A stretch of DNA of 64,000 nt. Origin: Ptychodera flava. Its lineage: Eukaryota > Hemichordata > Enteropneusta > Ptychoderidae. Location of the stretch: the NCBI RefSeq assembly GCF_041260155.1, contig NC_091932.1, positions 9,976,804 through 10,040,803 of the forward strand, given 5' to 3'. Both the position numbers and the translations under genes were made by a program. Every line of letters starts with the position of its first letter. Position 1 is the first letter of the stretch. A model generated the notes under the pieces. That model was not told the DNA's origin. It was given only the letters and a program-made list of their open reading frames with translations, and made no database searches. Shown here piece after piece: positions 1 through 11,857 of the stretch.

Positions 1-1777
1 ACTCGCATTAGTTCAAGTACCGAAAATAGTAAAAGACGTGCAGTTGTTGGTTGGAATGACCAGAGATTCATAAAATTGCCCGTGATGCATTTAAATCATG
101 GCGTGAGTCTGGTAAACCCAAGCATGGTCCACTGTATGACTTTAAACGTTGTACTCATGCTCATGAAAGCAGATGCTATGGCCAAAAATCTTTTTGGTGG
201 AAATCTCAAAATATTTTGGCACTACGTTAATAGTAAAAAGTGTTCGTCCAGGCCAAACAATGTGGGTGGCTGTACTGGCGAAGCTTATATTGCTGATATG
301 TGGCGTAACCATTACCATGGCGTTTACAACTCACTGAATACGACACATGACCAGAAATTTGTGTTAGATGTTGTTGAAAAGTGTACTCTCGATAATGATG
401 TCATTGTTTATCCTAGTGACATTAGCGATGCCATAGGGAAACTACAGGCTGGTAAATCTGCTGGCCCTGACTATCTTTCAGCTGAGCATTTTATGTATGC
501 TAGCACTAAAGTTTCTATTTTACTCAGTATGTGTTTTACGGCGATGTTTGTGCATAGTGTTTTCCCTAGTCGTCTTTCCGATGACTGTTTTAGTTCCCAT
601 CATAAAGGATAAAACAGCAATATCAATGACAAAAGTAACTATCGTCCGATTGCACATTGGACAGTTGTTTTAAGCTCATGGAATTAATGTTACTTAGAAA
701 TATTGAATGTTTTCTTGAAACGTCACATTACCAGTTTGGTTTCAAATCTGGATACTCGACCGACATGTGTGTCTTTGTAATCAATTACTGTAGAAAGCAT
801 AGTAGTAATGTCATTGTCACTTTCATGGACGCCTCCAAGGCATTTGACGGAGTCAACCATTGAGTTTTATTCAAAAAGTTGATTGTTTGCAAAGTACCAG
901 TTTATTTTGTCAGATTTTCTGAGATGGTATCGAACTCAACAGATTTTTATTCGCTGGGATGCATGTACCTCCAGTGGTTTTACTGTCTCCAATGGTGTAA
1001 AGCAAGGTGGGATCTTGTCACCAAAGCCTTTTTCATATCTATATTGATCATTTGAGCCTCACGCTGTCAAATTCCAAAACAGCTTGTAACATTGGAGAAC
1101 TTTTCGTCAATCATTTAATGTATGCTGATGATATTTGTCTGATTAGTCCTTCTGTCAAGGGAACTCAGAAGTTAGTCAATATTTGTAGTGACTATGGTGA
1201 TACTCATGATATTTTATTAAATAACACAAAGACCAAATGTATGTGTGTAAGATCACATTCTTCTATGATTCTTCACATTCCTTCTGTGTATCTCAATAGA
1301 GTTAAATAAGTATTTGTCACAAGGAAAACACATTTGGGTTTTGTTCTCAACGATCACTTTCATGATGATGACGGTATCGAGCGACAGATGAGACGCTTTT
1401 ATATATCAGCTAATATGCTTATGAGAAAATTTTCTTGATGTACTTTTGAAGTCAAGGGTGTTCTTTTCAAAACATATTGTTATCAGTTTTATGGCGGTCC
1501 AATTTGGATGAAATATTCTGTTAATATTATGAGGAAATTGAAAGTTGCTTATAATAATGCTGCTCGTCTTTTATTGGGTTATGACAAATGTAGTAGTGCA
1601 AGCTCTATGTTTATATCTAACAGAATCAATAACTTTGATGCCTTGCTAAGAAGGCAAATTTATGGTTTAAAGCAAAAACTTCTGAGAAGCAGTAATGATA
1701 TTCTGCGATGTGTGTACGACTCATTATATTTAAACTCTGAAACGATAAAGTTATGGAATAAACTTCTTTTTGTTTAA
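1..1777 (+). mobile_element. Decayed LINE, reverse transcriptase region to C-terminus, cut by the window edge
   Basis: Successive open pieces in shifting frames match the order of a non-LTR retrotransposon polymerase. 76-612 holds a GKSAGPD-type fingers motif. 657-863 has QFGFKSGYSTD followed by FMDASKAFD. About 985-1020 has NGVKQGG. 1007-1309 contains the catalytic YADD-type box (MYADDICLISPS). 1508-1777 is the C-terminal tail (RLLLGY, then FDALLRRQIYGL). Stops and frame changes lie between every piece, so it is inactive. The 5' part lies outside the window. The tail resembles Jockey/CR1-like LINEs, but the clade is uncertain without alignment. Confidence 0.88.
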
Positions 1778-1929
1778 CTTAACCAAACTGTATATATTTA
1801 TCACGAGATTTTCTTTCACTGTTATATTGACAATGAATCCGAAATAAAGTCTATAATAGTCTATAATAGTATTATATAGAAATGATAACGCGAATAATAA
1901 TAGCTTAAACTTCAGTAAAAATTTCACCA

Positions 1930-2300
1930 TAAGGGTATTTTGGGTCGAACAGACCAAATATGATGTCGGTTTCACTGCCCAATGTTTCCATGGTAACCAT
2001 TTTAGGGGTTGAAAATTTCAGGTTTTTCTAATATCCCATGAAAAGTTACTTTGATTGATATGAAAATTATTTAGTGTAGGAGTTCGGGTCAGAGAACACA
2101 AAAAATAGACTTATTTTAAAGTTTCAAGTTGCCATGGTAACTATTTTGGGATTGAAAATGTTACTTTTTCCCTAATTCCTATTAAAGAACTATTGATTGA
2201 TGTAAAAAATTGATCATAAGGTTTCTTCTGGTTAGCTCACCAAAAAAATCACACTCATTTTAATGTGAGATGTTTCCATGGCAACCATTCAGGAGTAAAT
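1930..2300. repeat. Degenerate tandem repeat, about 145 bp, three units
   Basis: A phrase containing CCATGG, TAACCATT or CAACCATT and then TTGAAAAT recurs near 1988, 2133 and 2276, a spacing of about 145 bp. The units are diverged. No coding potential is seen. Confidence 0.6.
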
Positions 2301-2337
2301 AATAATAATAATAATAATGATAATAATATATAATTTC

Positions 2338-2357
2338 ATATATATATATAGCTTATT

Positions 2358-2421
<64 letters not shown>
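2338..2421. repeat. (TA)n microsatellite
   Basis: An almost pure TA dinucleotide run, interrupted once near 2351-2360. Confidence 0.97.
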
Positions 2422-2423
<2 letters not shown>

Positions 2424-2551
2424 TATCGTAACAGAGAAATAAATCAAATACTATGGTAATCTGACCAGTAGTTTCCGAATTCCAAACATATACCAAATGG
2501 GAGTCTTTAGTTGCTGACATAAGACTCCGTTTCCCTGGTTATACTCTACTA

Positions 2552-2860
2552 CTAAAACGATGGTTCTGTTCTCAAGCTGTACAGTTTCTCATAGTAGAGT
2601 TCAGAATCTCGTATAGTTTTTTGAATAAGTTCTGGGTACGAACCGACATCTACCTGAGAGGCCTTATCATGCACTTCGTGTGCCACCGTAACAAAGCCAG
2701 AGCTATTCATCACCGAACTGTACCAGTCACCTTCGAATGGCCAGGACCAGCCTTCTACGGGACCGGGTTTCCAGTGTAGCATGCTTTCTTTGAACTCAAA
2801 CCCTGCAAAATCACAGAACTTCTTCATGGTGGTCGCCGGGTCATAAAGTAGATTATCATC
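2552..2860 (-). CDS. PAPS-type sulfotransferase family protein, C-terminal 102 residues (second half of an interrupted exon)
   Basis: On the minus strand, reading from 2860 to the stop at 2552, the sequence gives DDNLLYDPATTMKKFC and continues through HWKPGPVEGWSWPFEGDW to a C-terminal SLRTEPSF. This is the expected second half of the animal and bacterial sulfotransferase family whose N-terminus carries RSRSTAFE. Seen directly: the bases just before 2860 are an 11-bp repeat (2861-2871) identical to 11858-11868, where the N-terminal half breaks off. Removing 2872-11857 with one repeat copy joins MVIDS to DDNLLYDP in frame. The rejoined protein would have 253 residues, close to usual for this family. 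This half has no internal stop, so the interruption is probably recent or polymorphic. Confidence 0.85.
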   Translation of the reverse strand, partial: DDNLLYDPATTMKKFCDFAGFEFKESMLHWKPGPVEGWSWPFEGDWYSSVMNSSGFVTVAHEVHDKASQVDVGSYPELIQKTIRDSELYYEKLYSLRTEPSF

Positions 2861-2871
2861 GGAATCGATGA

Positions 2872-2917
2872 TAGAGGGAGTACGCGCGTTAGGGAGTCCT
2901 GTCATCTGGTTGCAAAA
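2872..2917 (+). repeat. Left terminal inverted repeat of the 9-kb insertion
   Basis: It starts TAGAGGGAGTACGCGCG and contains TGTCATCTGGTTGCA. A second, shorter version (TGTCATGTGGTTGC) follows at about 2919-2934. It pairs with 11812-11857. Confidence 0.75.
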
Positions 2918-3394
2918 TATGTCATGTGGTTGCTGGCTATGACACACCCATATTTGGATATATTTCGATGTCAAAGGTCAGAGTTGAAAGTCCAAGCATG
3001 GGTAATTCCTTGCATTCCTGATACCTTGTGCTAGCTCTGGTTGTCAAAGCACGTTTTCATTTGTGCCATTGCGAAGCAAGTGAGTACAAGTATAGTAGTC
3101 TGTTCGATTCTTGATCGTAGGCTTGTAACACAAGGATACGATTTCTCATATATCTCTGGTGTTAGCATGCAGGCGGTTTTAAAATTCAGAGGTCTTTAAA
3201 ATTCAGAGGGTCAGACGATTGACGAAACCAGGTCTACATGACAGTCCGCCTCTGACTGTGTCTACATACGTCAGTCATCATGATCGACCTCGACAAAAGA
3301 GTCAAAGAGATGTCTTGAAACACATCAAAGTCTGCTTATTTACAAACATTTAGGTGGTTGAACTTGTTTTATATTATCACTTTTCTCTTGATAG

Positions 3395-3557
3395 GATGCA
3401 TGCTTCAGTAACAACGGTCGAAAATACTCAAAGCATTATAAACTGTGGGAAAGAAGAGATGTCATGCAAGCTGTGCCCAGTGAGGATGTTTAGTCCCACA
3501 AAATATAAGTGGAGACTGAAACGACACATTAATTAAAATCCACAGTACCTTGTAGAG
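3395..3557 (+). pseudogene. Exon-like fragment with a C2H2-like CKLC motif inside the insertion
   Basis: A possible 3' splice site (CTTGATAG) precedes GATGCATG, and a possible donor GAG|GTAGG follows 3557. The frame reads MSCKLCPVRMFSP, then KWRLKRHIN, a stop, then NPQYLVE. The C-x2-C and later H suggest a degraded zinc finger, perhaps from the element's own protein. The in-frame stop argues against function. I do not recognise the family. Confidence 0.28.
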
Positions 3558-3699
3558 GTAGGCAGCTAAATATGTTTGTCTTTATTGCAAATGTGTTGTG
3601 CTGTATACGCTTTTATAAATTAATTCATATGTATCCTGTATAATTCCTGTGTATCTATTGGTTTTCAACCTTCTATGCTATCACAAACTGATTTAATTT

Positions 3700-5250
3700 G
3701 TCTATAATCAAAATTTTTTGCAGAATCTGCATTTGGAGCATGCCGAGTCACAATGTGTCACCTTGTTGCACGGTGACTCCGGTGCATCTCTCTTACACTG
3801 ACAAGGCTGTGACTGCTACGTTTTCTCATTGGTTTTCATCTTTCTATGCTATCGCCAACTGATTTAAATTGTCTAATCTCAATTTTTTGCAGGAACTGCA
3901 ATTTTAGTATGCTGAGTCACAATGTGTCACCTGGTTGCATGGACACTCTGACGCATCTCTCTTAGTGTGCTATGGCTGTAACTTCTAAGTTTTTCCGGTG
4001 GTTTTCATCTTTCTATGCTATTGCCAACTGATTAAAGTTGTCTAATCAAATATTTTTGCAGAACCTGCATTTGGAGTATGCTGAGTCACAATGTGTCACC
4101 TGGTTGCACGGTGACTCCGGTGCATCTCTCTTACACTGACAAGGCTGTGACTGCTACGTTTTCTCATTGGTTTTCATCTTTCTATGCTATCGCCAACTGA
4201 TTTAAATTGTCTAATCTCAATTTTTTGCAGGAACTGCATTTTTAGTATGCTGAGTCACAATGTGTCACCTGGTTGCACGGACAGTCAGGCGCATCTGTCT
4301 TAGTGTGCTGTGGCTGTGACTTCTAAGTTTTCCCAGTGGTTTTCATCTTTCTATGCCATTGCCAACTGATTTAAGTTGTCTAATCAAATATTTTTGCAGA
4401 ATCTGCATTTGGAGCATGCTGAGTCACAATGTGTCATCTGGTTGCACGGACACTCTGGTGCATCTCTCTTACTGAGCTAAGGCTGTGACTGCTAAGTTTT
4501 CTCATTGGTTTTCATCTTTTTATGCTATCACTAATTGATTTAAGTTGCCTAATCTCAATTTTTTTGCAGGAACTGCATTTTTAGTATGCTGAGTCACAAT
4601 GTGTCACCTGGTTGCACGGACACTCTGGTGCATCTCTCTTACTGTGCTAAGGCTGTGACTGCTAGGTTTTCTCATTGGTTTTTATCTCTCTATGCTACCA
4701 CTAATTGATTTAAGTTGTCTAATCTAAATTTTTTGCAGGAACTGCATTTTTAATTTGCTGAGTCATAATGTGTCACCTGGTTGCATGGACACTCCGGCGC
4801 ATCTGTCTTAGTGTGCTATGGCTGTGACTTCTAAGTTTTCCCAGTGGTTTTCATCTTTCTATGCTATTGCCAACTGATTTAAGTTGTCTAATCAAATATT
4901 TTTGCAGGATCTGCATATTTAGTATGCTGAGTCACAATGTGTCATCTGGTTGCACGGACACTCTGGTGTATCTCTCTTACTGTGCTAAGGCTTTGACTTC
5001 GAAGTTTTTTCATTTGTTGTGCTCTTTTTATACTATTACAAAGTGATTCAAAATCAAAATGTTATGCAATTGTCTGCTTTAGGAGTATGCTGAGTCACAA
5101 TGTGTCATCTGGTTGCACGGAGTCATGTGGTACATCTCTCTTTTTATGCTATTAAAAAGTGATTCAAGTTTTCAAATCAAAATTTTATGCAGGAATCTGC
5201 TGTTAGATCATGCCGAGTCAGAATGTGTCACCTGGTTGCACAGAGACTTT
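3700..5250 (+). repeat. Tandem array of ten units of about 169 bp, each with a splice-acceptor-like start and the element's terminal motif
   Basis: GTGTCAYCTGGTTGCA or a close variant recurs at 3755, 3924, 4093, 4262, 4431, 4601, 4770, 4939, 5102 and 5225. Spacing is 169-170 bp, with the last two units shortened. Each unit begins with a pyrimidine tract and TTTTGCAG, followed by an exon-like stretch. In the first unit it reads LHLEHAESQCVTLLHGD, while most later units have a stop after LHF. The array looks like serial duplication of one exon plus its acceptor. The TGTCAYCTGGTTGCA core is the same as in the 9-kb insertion's terminal repeats. Confidence 0.85.
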
Positions 5251-5259
5251 GCAGTGGTA

Positions 5260-8200
5260 TAAAACTTGCTAATTAAGGGGCGCTGCACCCAACACAGGGT
5301 ATTTTGCACCAAAATCACTTTTTTGTAGACATTCATGTAATTTAATGAAATTGTTAACCCAAGATTAAAATATTATTATTTGGGTTTATCTTTCAAGGTT
5401 GTCAAGCAGTCGTAGGTTGCTTGATGAAGAAGTGTTAATTTTTGCAAATGTTTGCAAATCACCCAATTTCCTGGCTTCACTATTCTTCCAATTTCAAGAT
5501 TTCCAAACAATTTAACTCCATACTGACTTGGTCAAACTTTCTTAAATTTTCACATTATTTTTTTTTAAATGTTGTTAAACAAAACCTTTTTTGATTGGCA
5601 ATAAAGTTCTTACATTTTGAATAAGATGCATTTAAATTTCTATGAGGATCATGTACTGTAAAATATGTTCAGATGTAACCTGCCAAAAGAAGGAAATGAC
5701 GACCATGTTAAAAGTGATATTTTATTCAAATCATATGTGTCACTGCCCATTTAGGGCAACTGTTGTCAGCTCCACTTATATATAACCATTGCAAGACTGA
5801 TATCATTTTTTATATGCAAAGTAAAACATAAACTGTGTCTTTTGAAGGTTTATGGCATGTCTGTTGAAAACTGAGAGTATTAAAAAAAGACTAATTTTTA
5901 ATATGAAACGTCTGTGAACAGTGTCTATTCATTCTGATGTAATAATGGATTTTTGTTTGTTTTTACAGTATCTTTGAATGCTATGACACTGCCTTAACAA
6001 CAGATGGTAAGAAGTTTGTTTTGGAAGAGGGATGTGAAAGAAATGTCAATGTAAGTAGGGTATTATGTTCATATGTTGCTTCTCACATTGGTGTACCATT
6101 TTGTAGTTACAACTTGAGCTGTATCCTGTGAATGGTTTTGGGATAATTGTGTAAGTTATTGTATTACAACTCTCAAAAATTTAGAGGGCCTGTAATGCTT
6201 ACTTTTGACATTTTTTCATTATTTATATTTGCCCACTGTAAGTTGTTATTTTACTACAAAAAGATTGCTAAAATCAATATTTAGATGTCAGCATAGCACT
6301 TGTATGTGTGATTGCACTGGTATTGGAAAGCAGCCATAAGGACTTGTTTTAAACATCAGCATCCTGGTGCACAGTATACTGGGTAATCAGACTCAACAAG
6401 GAGCCACATGCATAAGCAGTGGAGGTCATCAACACCAGTTCTAAATAAGAGTATTTTAACAAATATTTTTTATTGCACACAGAACTCATATAATTATTGA
6501 ACTATTACATTCTATTGAATTACATTTCCAATGTTACTGTGCACAAGTTTATTGGCTAGCCCTATCATGATATCATACATTTTATGACATTATCTACCAC
6601 AGTTTTTCATGGGTGAAAGAAATATACAAAAATGTATTAATAGTATATCTATATTTCTATTTTTCTCACTCAGGTTTGTTGTAGATTACATCACAATTTT
6701 GTTGTTGGAGGAGGCTGAAGTTTACCTTATGTCAAGGAAAAGAATGGTATGCTTGAAGAAGCAAATAAACTCTAGTATTGCCACAGAAATCTAAATATAC
6801 TGTTCTGCAGGGATAACCTTATTGAAATTTGTCCATATTGTTATGAAATATTTTAAAACATATTTTAAGGCAATTATTGTCATATTAAACCAAAAATATC
6901 ATTCAAAAGTTATGGTCTGACACATTAATATTGATTATACATGTCCCTTAGGATGACAGCAATAAGATTTTGTAAAATCGTGCCAAGATATGCAACTTTG
7001 TATTTTTGAGATTATTTTTGTCATTGTAGATCTATTTTTTTCTTCAAAACTCCTTGTCAGACTTTTTGATATTCAATATACAGGTCCTTAAGATGACTTA
7101 AGTCAGATATTTTTATACAGTGAGAAAATGCAAAATTTTGTATTTTTGGAGCAATTTTTGTCAATTTGGTCAAAAAGTGCTTTTGTCTAATTGGTGTTTA
7201 TCTGATAGCTTTGCATTTGCTTATAAAAATCCCTGGAGACTACCTAAGCCAAATCATTTTTCAAACTGAGGGAACCAAGATTTTTATTTTGGAGCCAATA
7301 TATTAGTCTGCAAGCTTGAATGACCTATTCCAACCCTGAATACCTTGTAAATCAATTTTGAAGACACTGAAAATAATGTAGTTTTATTTGGTGCCAATTT
7401 GTAGTGAAATATGATCTAGAAAAAAGTTGTAAGGCTATGTTTATGTAGTGGATCAACTATAGCAAATATTTCATGGAGGAAACCCCATACACTGATGAGG
7501 GATTTCAATCCACAAGAAGGCATATGGCAAGATGCACCATACAATTAAAACAGACTCCACTTTATTTGTATCAGTTCCAATCATTTTGTTACATAAGCAA
7601 AAAAACCTGTCATGGTATCACTTAATTAAGTAAGTCTTCACAAAGATGAAGGCAGCCGAGTGAAATCATGTGTAGTTTGAATAAGATGAGTGATGAATGA
7701 TAATATCAGGTCACTTCACCACACAAACAGAATAAACAACTATATTAATGTTGACGACCTATCCCTATGACACCATATTGTTTTTTTAACAGTACACTGC
7801 ATATATTTACTCCTTCCAAGGTTCGAATTTATTAGTTATCATCGACCAATTACCCCTGGTTGCCTGCTTTTGATTACAACTTTGAACTTGCAGTAGACAA
7901 TGTTAACTTACAATATATCTTGCTTGCAGTAATTGTCAAAATATAATTGCTCATTTTTATCTGAAACCAAGAAGTTTTCACATTTAATGTTACACATACT
8001 ACTCATACAACTAGGAAGTTATTGAAATCTTTCAATTTTCCTCTGACGTCCAACATTTGAAAGTTAATTGAGCTGTTGTAAGTTTCCTTCTCACCAGTTT
8101 ATCACCAGGTTATTTGGTGTGTATATTGCACATTGTATTCTTGGCTCATCTGTATATAACTTAACTCTGAGTAAATCTTAACATTTCAAGCAAGGACCAT

Positions 8201-8720
8201 CAAATTTTTACTGTTGATCTACAAAATTGAAAAGTGGGTGTTACAACGGAATTCTGCCTATGAAAATTGAAAGTTCAAACTCTTTGCAAACACAATAGCA
8301 TTTTGAGTGAATAAGTGGAAATAGGAATACCTCTTTTTGTTTGTCAGATAGGAGCAATACTGTGCCCTTGGTGGTATATTTTTAAATGACTTGCAGAAAT
8401 TGATATTTATTATTATTGCTGTTATTGCTAATTGTTGTTTTGCCTGATTTAGGTACACACCTAGCTATCCTATGGATTCTCTTGAATATTATCACAGTAC
8501 AGCTACATGAGCCACCTGGCCGCTGCTAGTTGAAACGCCTATTTGTAGGGGTTTTAACTGACTGCTAAGCTACAGGCGAATTAGTATTGTAGATATTGTG
8601 AGTTCAAGCCATCAAATGCATCAGCAAGATTGCGTCAAAGTTGACCACTTTTACTGTACATGGTGTTCACAAATTTAGTTCTAAGGCCATTAAGAATATT
8701 TTTATGGGTCTTTTAGAGTA
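5260..8720. other. A+T-rich interior of the 9-kb insertion, with two exon-like pieces
   Basis: 5969-6050 is bounded by TTTTTACAG and GTAAGTAG and reads IFECYDTALTTDGKKFVLEE on the plus strand. 6674-6746 is bounded by TTTCTCACTCAG and GTATGC and reads FVVDYITILLLEEAEVYL. Their phases do not fit directly, so I do not join them, and I do not recognise the protein. The rest shows only short chance frames. Confidence 0.35.
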
Positions 8721-8722
8721 AT

Positions 8723-9660
8723 TTAACATAAGGGCCTGGGGGTCAGAGGAATGTGAGGATAGTCACTCAAAAAATTGAAAGCTACAAGGGGATTGTTCAA
8801 AATTGGAGAGAAAGAAGGGGGTTGCTCAATTTTTAGTACAAAATGAATTGAAATACCTCTCAGATTGTACCATTTCATCAATTTCTCAAAATTCTTAATG
8901 CGACCCCCTGTCACGTCCTCTCCCCCTGGGGTGTTCTAACAGTTTTACTTAGTAAAAACAAATAGAAAACAGCTAATATTGCACCAGACTGCATCATTGA
9001 ACTCATTAATTTCTCAAAATTTCTGACGTGGCAAAGGGGACACGCCTTTCACACTTTTCCCCTGTGGGGTGTTCTAACAGTTTTACACAAATTGATAACA
9101 TCTCTCATATTGCACTAGACTGCATTATTGTACACATCAATCCCTCAAATTTTCAACACGAGAGGGTACAACTCCTCTGACACTGCCCCCCAGCCTCCTG
9201 ACTGTTCTCCTAGCTGTACTTTCAAATTCTGCCCTGTCAGATATCTTATTTTTTAGTGAAAACCTTGTCATTATACCCATCCAAAGTAAACAATACTATA
9301 TGGTTGGATAGTGGTTACAGCATGAGCTGTTGTTTCTACATTTTATTGTGACTTTGAATTTCCTTTTGCCAATTTCATCTTTTTCAACTGTCATGAGGTA
9401 ACCGATGATATTCTAGCAGGATATGAAAGGTCTGTACTATTGCTTTAGTTTTGTAAATGTTACAAATACATGTCTTGGTATTTAACTGGTCTAAGTGGGG
9501 GGGGGGAAGGGATCAGTCAAAATTTCTGTGTTAGAGACTGGGTTACTCAAATGCATTGGGGTTGGCAGGGGGTTTACTTGAAATTTCAGAATAAGCTTAC
9601 CATGAAATTCCCCAGACTTCCCCCCAAGGTCGTAAATAATGACGACTCCCTAAGTAAGAT
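8723..9660 (+). repeat. Dispersed repeat, copy 1, with a tandem GTTCTAACAGTTTTAC block
   Basis: 8723-9240 contains several diverged units of about 130 bp carrying GTGTTCTAACAGTTTTAC, a phrase like ATTGCACCAGACTGCAT, and TTTCTCAAAATT. It continues to a G-rich phrase near 9497 (GGGATCAGTCAAAATTTC). The whole is matched in inverted orientation at 17100-18380. This copy lies inside the 9-kb insertion. Confidence 0.7.
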
Positions 9661-10011
9661 TTTTACCACAGGAAAACGTTAATTTTATTCACTCTTCACC
9701 CTTTGTTAACCTTAGAAAGTTTGATTATGTAAAATTGTGTTGTTACTTGTTGTAATCTTGAATTGTTGAAATGAATAAAATCTTGGAAAGTAAAACATGA
9801 TCCTGTGTCGCTGTTGTTCCTGTTTTGTTCCACCATCAGAGAAAAAAAAGATTCTAATAAATTCACACCCCATTGCTCTACCAAAACAGAAAAATTATTG
9901 ACATTTTTCAGGCAAAACACGCGACGTTACACCAGTAATACTTGTAAGTTCAAAGCATAGACCCTCCAGAAGCAACTCTGCATAACATGTTCGGACGAGA
10001 GAGGTGACCAT

Positions 10012-10096
10012 AGAGGGCGTACGTCCTACTGGTACTTTACGATGCTGAAGTTGGACTCAGTTTCGGATTCAGTTTCGGATTCGGTTTCGAATAACT
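10012..10096 (+). repeat. Internal inverted copy of the insertion's right end
   Basis: It starts TAGAGGGCGTACG, like the left terminus at 2872. It continues with ACGATGCTGAAGTTGGACTC and a GTTTCGGATTC repeat, matching the minus strand of 11747-11810. A shorter element (10012-11857) may therefore be nested at, or have formed, the right end of the 9-kb insertion. Confidence 0.6.
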
Positions 10097-10542
10097 GAGA
10101 ATAGTTTTATATTTCCAGCTTATGTTATTATTTTTTCGAAAATATGATACCTACTGATATAATCGCAATCATACCAATCCATAATCCAATAACACTAGGT
10201 CAAAATTTGTAAGACAATAGTTGTAAACATAGACACAAAACAGCACAGAACAGACAGTAAATAGACGGTACAAACAAAGTCAAATTCATGAAAGAAAGAT
10301 ATATGGACCTCTGGCCAAAAGACCAAGAAGTGATGTCAGGTGTTTCGAAAATAGTAAGCGCATCCTGCCCCACATGTTGCACCCGCCATATATCAATCTG
10401 TAAGTCAGATAGGTAGTGGTCACTAACTAAGGCCCAATGTCACCGATGCCATCAGTGATCATTTGTCGAAGAGAGATGTTGTATTTATCTACCAGCTTGC
10501 GATACCTGCCAAAAAAGCGTTTGAATGTAGAGACAAGTCTTG

Positions 10543-10930
10543 CTATTTATTTATTTATTTATTTATTTATTTTTTTATTTATTCGGAAGACCAACAGGAA
10601 TAAAATCCCAATTACAGGCTCCGCTCGACATAAAAAGAAATACAAGCACAATCACACAAAATAAACAATAAAAACAATACAATAAAAACAGACAATTGCG
10701 ATTCACAAACGAGATCATGTATAAAAATAATTCTTTACACTATTTTTAAAAAGACTAAATCTGTCAAAAATATCAATATTTGGATTATATTTTGCAATTT
10801 CGTTAAAAGTGGACAGAGCACGTGGAATGAAAGAGTACTTGCGAACATTAATTCTGGTTGCTGGTACCCGAAACGGACAGTTAAACCTTAAAGTTGATAT
10901 ACACAAGGAGATCACCTTACTGCACATGTA
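10543..10930 (-). mobile_element. 5'-truncated LINE 3' end with a (TAAA)n-type tail
   Basis: On the minus strand, 10927-10715 encodes a LINE C-terminal segment (RVPATRINVRKYSFIPRALS, then STFNEIAKYNPNIDIF). A short 3' UTR follows, then a TAAA repeat, seen as ATTT on the plus strand at 10543-10582. Only the last 70 or so residues of the polymerase remain. Confidence 0.75.
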
Positions 10931-11746
10931 GTATATATTTCATGACATAAATGTTTCGCACATAATCATAATTTATACAGTTAAAAATACAAAAAAACTT
11001 TAGGCAGTAGAGCAAGAAACTATAGTGCATGAATACACCAGACAAAACTGCTGGAAAATCAGTCAAAAGTTACAACTCATCAGCAATTATTGGTTTTGTT
11101 CAGTTTAGACTATTCAAGCTTACAGTACTTCGCACAATACAAAGAAATGCATTCAATGCAATCTTTATTATACAACATGATAGTTTAGTCCAGGTTTGGT
11201 ATGGTACATTTAAAATGAAATCTATGCAGAACAACATCAACCAAAACAGCAAAGTAATACAGCACATTAGCATTATACCATGTGACACACATTGTGACAT
11301 ATAAACAAATTAAAGTATAAATGTTTTTGTAAATGTCGTTGTCCTTGCTCGACACTTCCTTTCAATTCCGAATTAAAGTGCTTCGAAGTTTTCTATAATG
11401 TCAATTTATTACCATTTTGATTGTGAAAATATGCACACAATTTATGCTTTAAAATATATACTACATATGCCAGTAGGTAATCCAGTAAAAACTTGTTCTT
11501 GACGACAAGTATTTAGCTTTTCATACGAAAGTACTGAAGACTACTTTATTTTCACTGGAATTTATTTCAGCTGAAAAACAGATTTTCGTTGTTTCACTGT
11601 CTTATTTTAACTTTGTCTAGTCTGATTGGATTTTATTGTAGCAGAAAAACAGGTCCGGCGAAAGTAATGAAAATAAAATTCCAAGTGAAAATAAAGTATT
11701 CCACAGTATAACTTAATCGGCTGAAAATATAAAATTTCTTTCAGTC

Positions 11747-11857
11747 ACTCGAATCCGAAACCGAATCCGAAACCGAGTCTAACTTCAGCATCGTGGTACT
11801 TGTGTGACAGGCTTGCAACCAAATGACATACTCCGGGTGCGCGCGTACTGGTGTACA
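11747..11857 (-). repeat. Right end of the 9-kb insertion with GTTTCGGATTC repeats
   Basis: Read inward on the minus strand, it starts TGTACACCAGTACGCGCG. It continues through TGTCATTTGGTTGCAA and then GATGCTGAAGTTAGACTC with two GGTTTCGGATTC units. It pairs with 2872-2917 (outer part) and with 10012-10096 (inner part). Confidence 0.75.

Larger units (their letters stand above)
2872..11857. mobile_element. Insertion of about 9 kb with terminal inverted repeats inside the sulfotransferase exon
   Basis: Both ends are defined by the host gene. GGAATCGATGA is present at 2861-2871 and again at 11858-11868, and coding sequence resumes exactly outside each copy. Reading inward, the left end (TAGAGGGAGTACGCGCG) and the right end (TGTACACCAGTACGCGCG) are imperfect inverted repeats of about 45 bp that share AGTACGCGCG and TGTCAYTTGGTTGCAA or TGTCATCTGGTTGCAA. 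The interior holds a 169-bp tandem array, exon-like fragments, a dispersed repeat shared with 17.1-18.4 kb, and a LINE tail. No intact transposase is visible, so it is non-autonomous or decayed. A 9-11 bp duplication would fit Mutator-like elements, but the class is not established. Confidence 0.82.

Noticed and set aside
2872-11857. The 9-kb insertion as an ordinary intron of the sulfotransferase
   Set aside because: No GT-AG pair at or near the joints restores the reading frame exactly, and the ends show inverted repeats plus an 11-bp direct repeat, as for a transposon.
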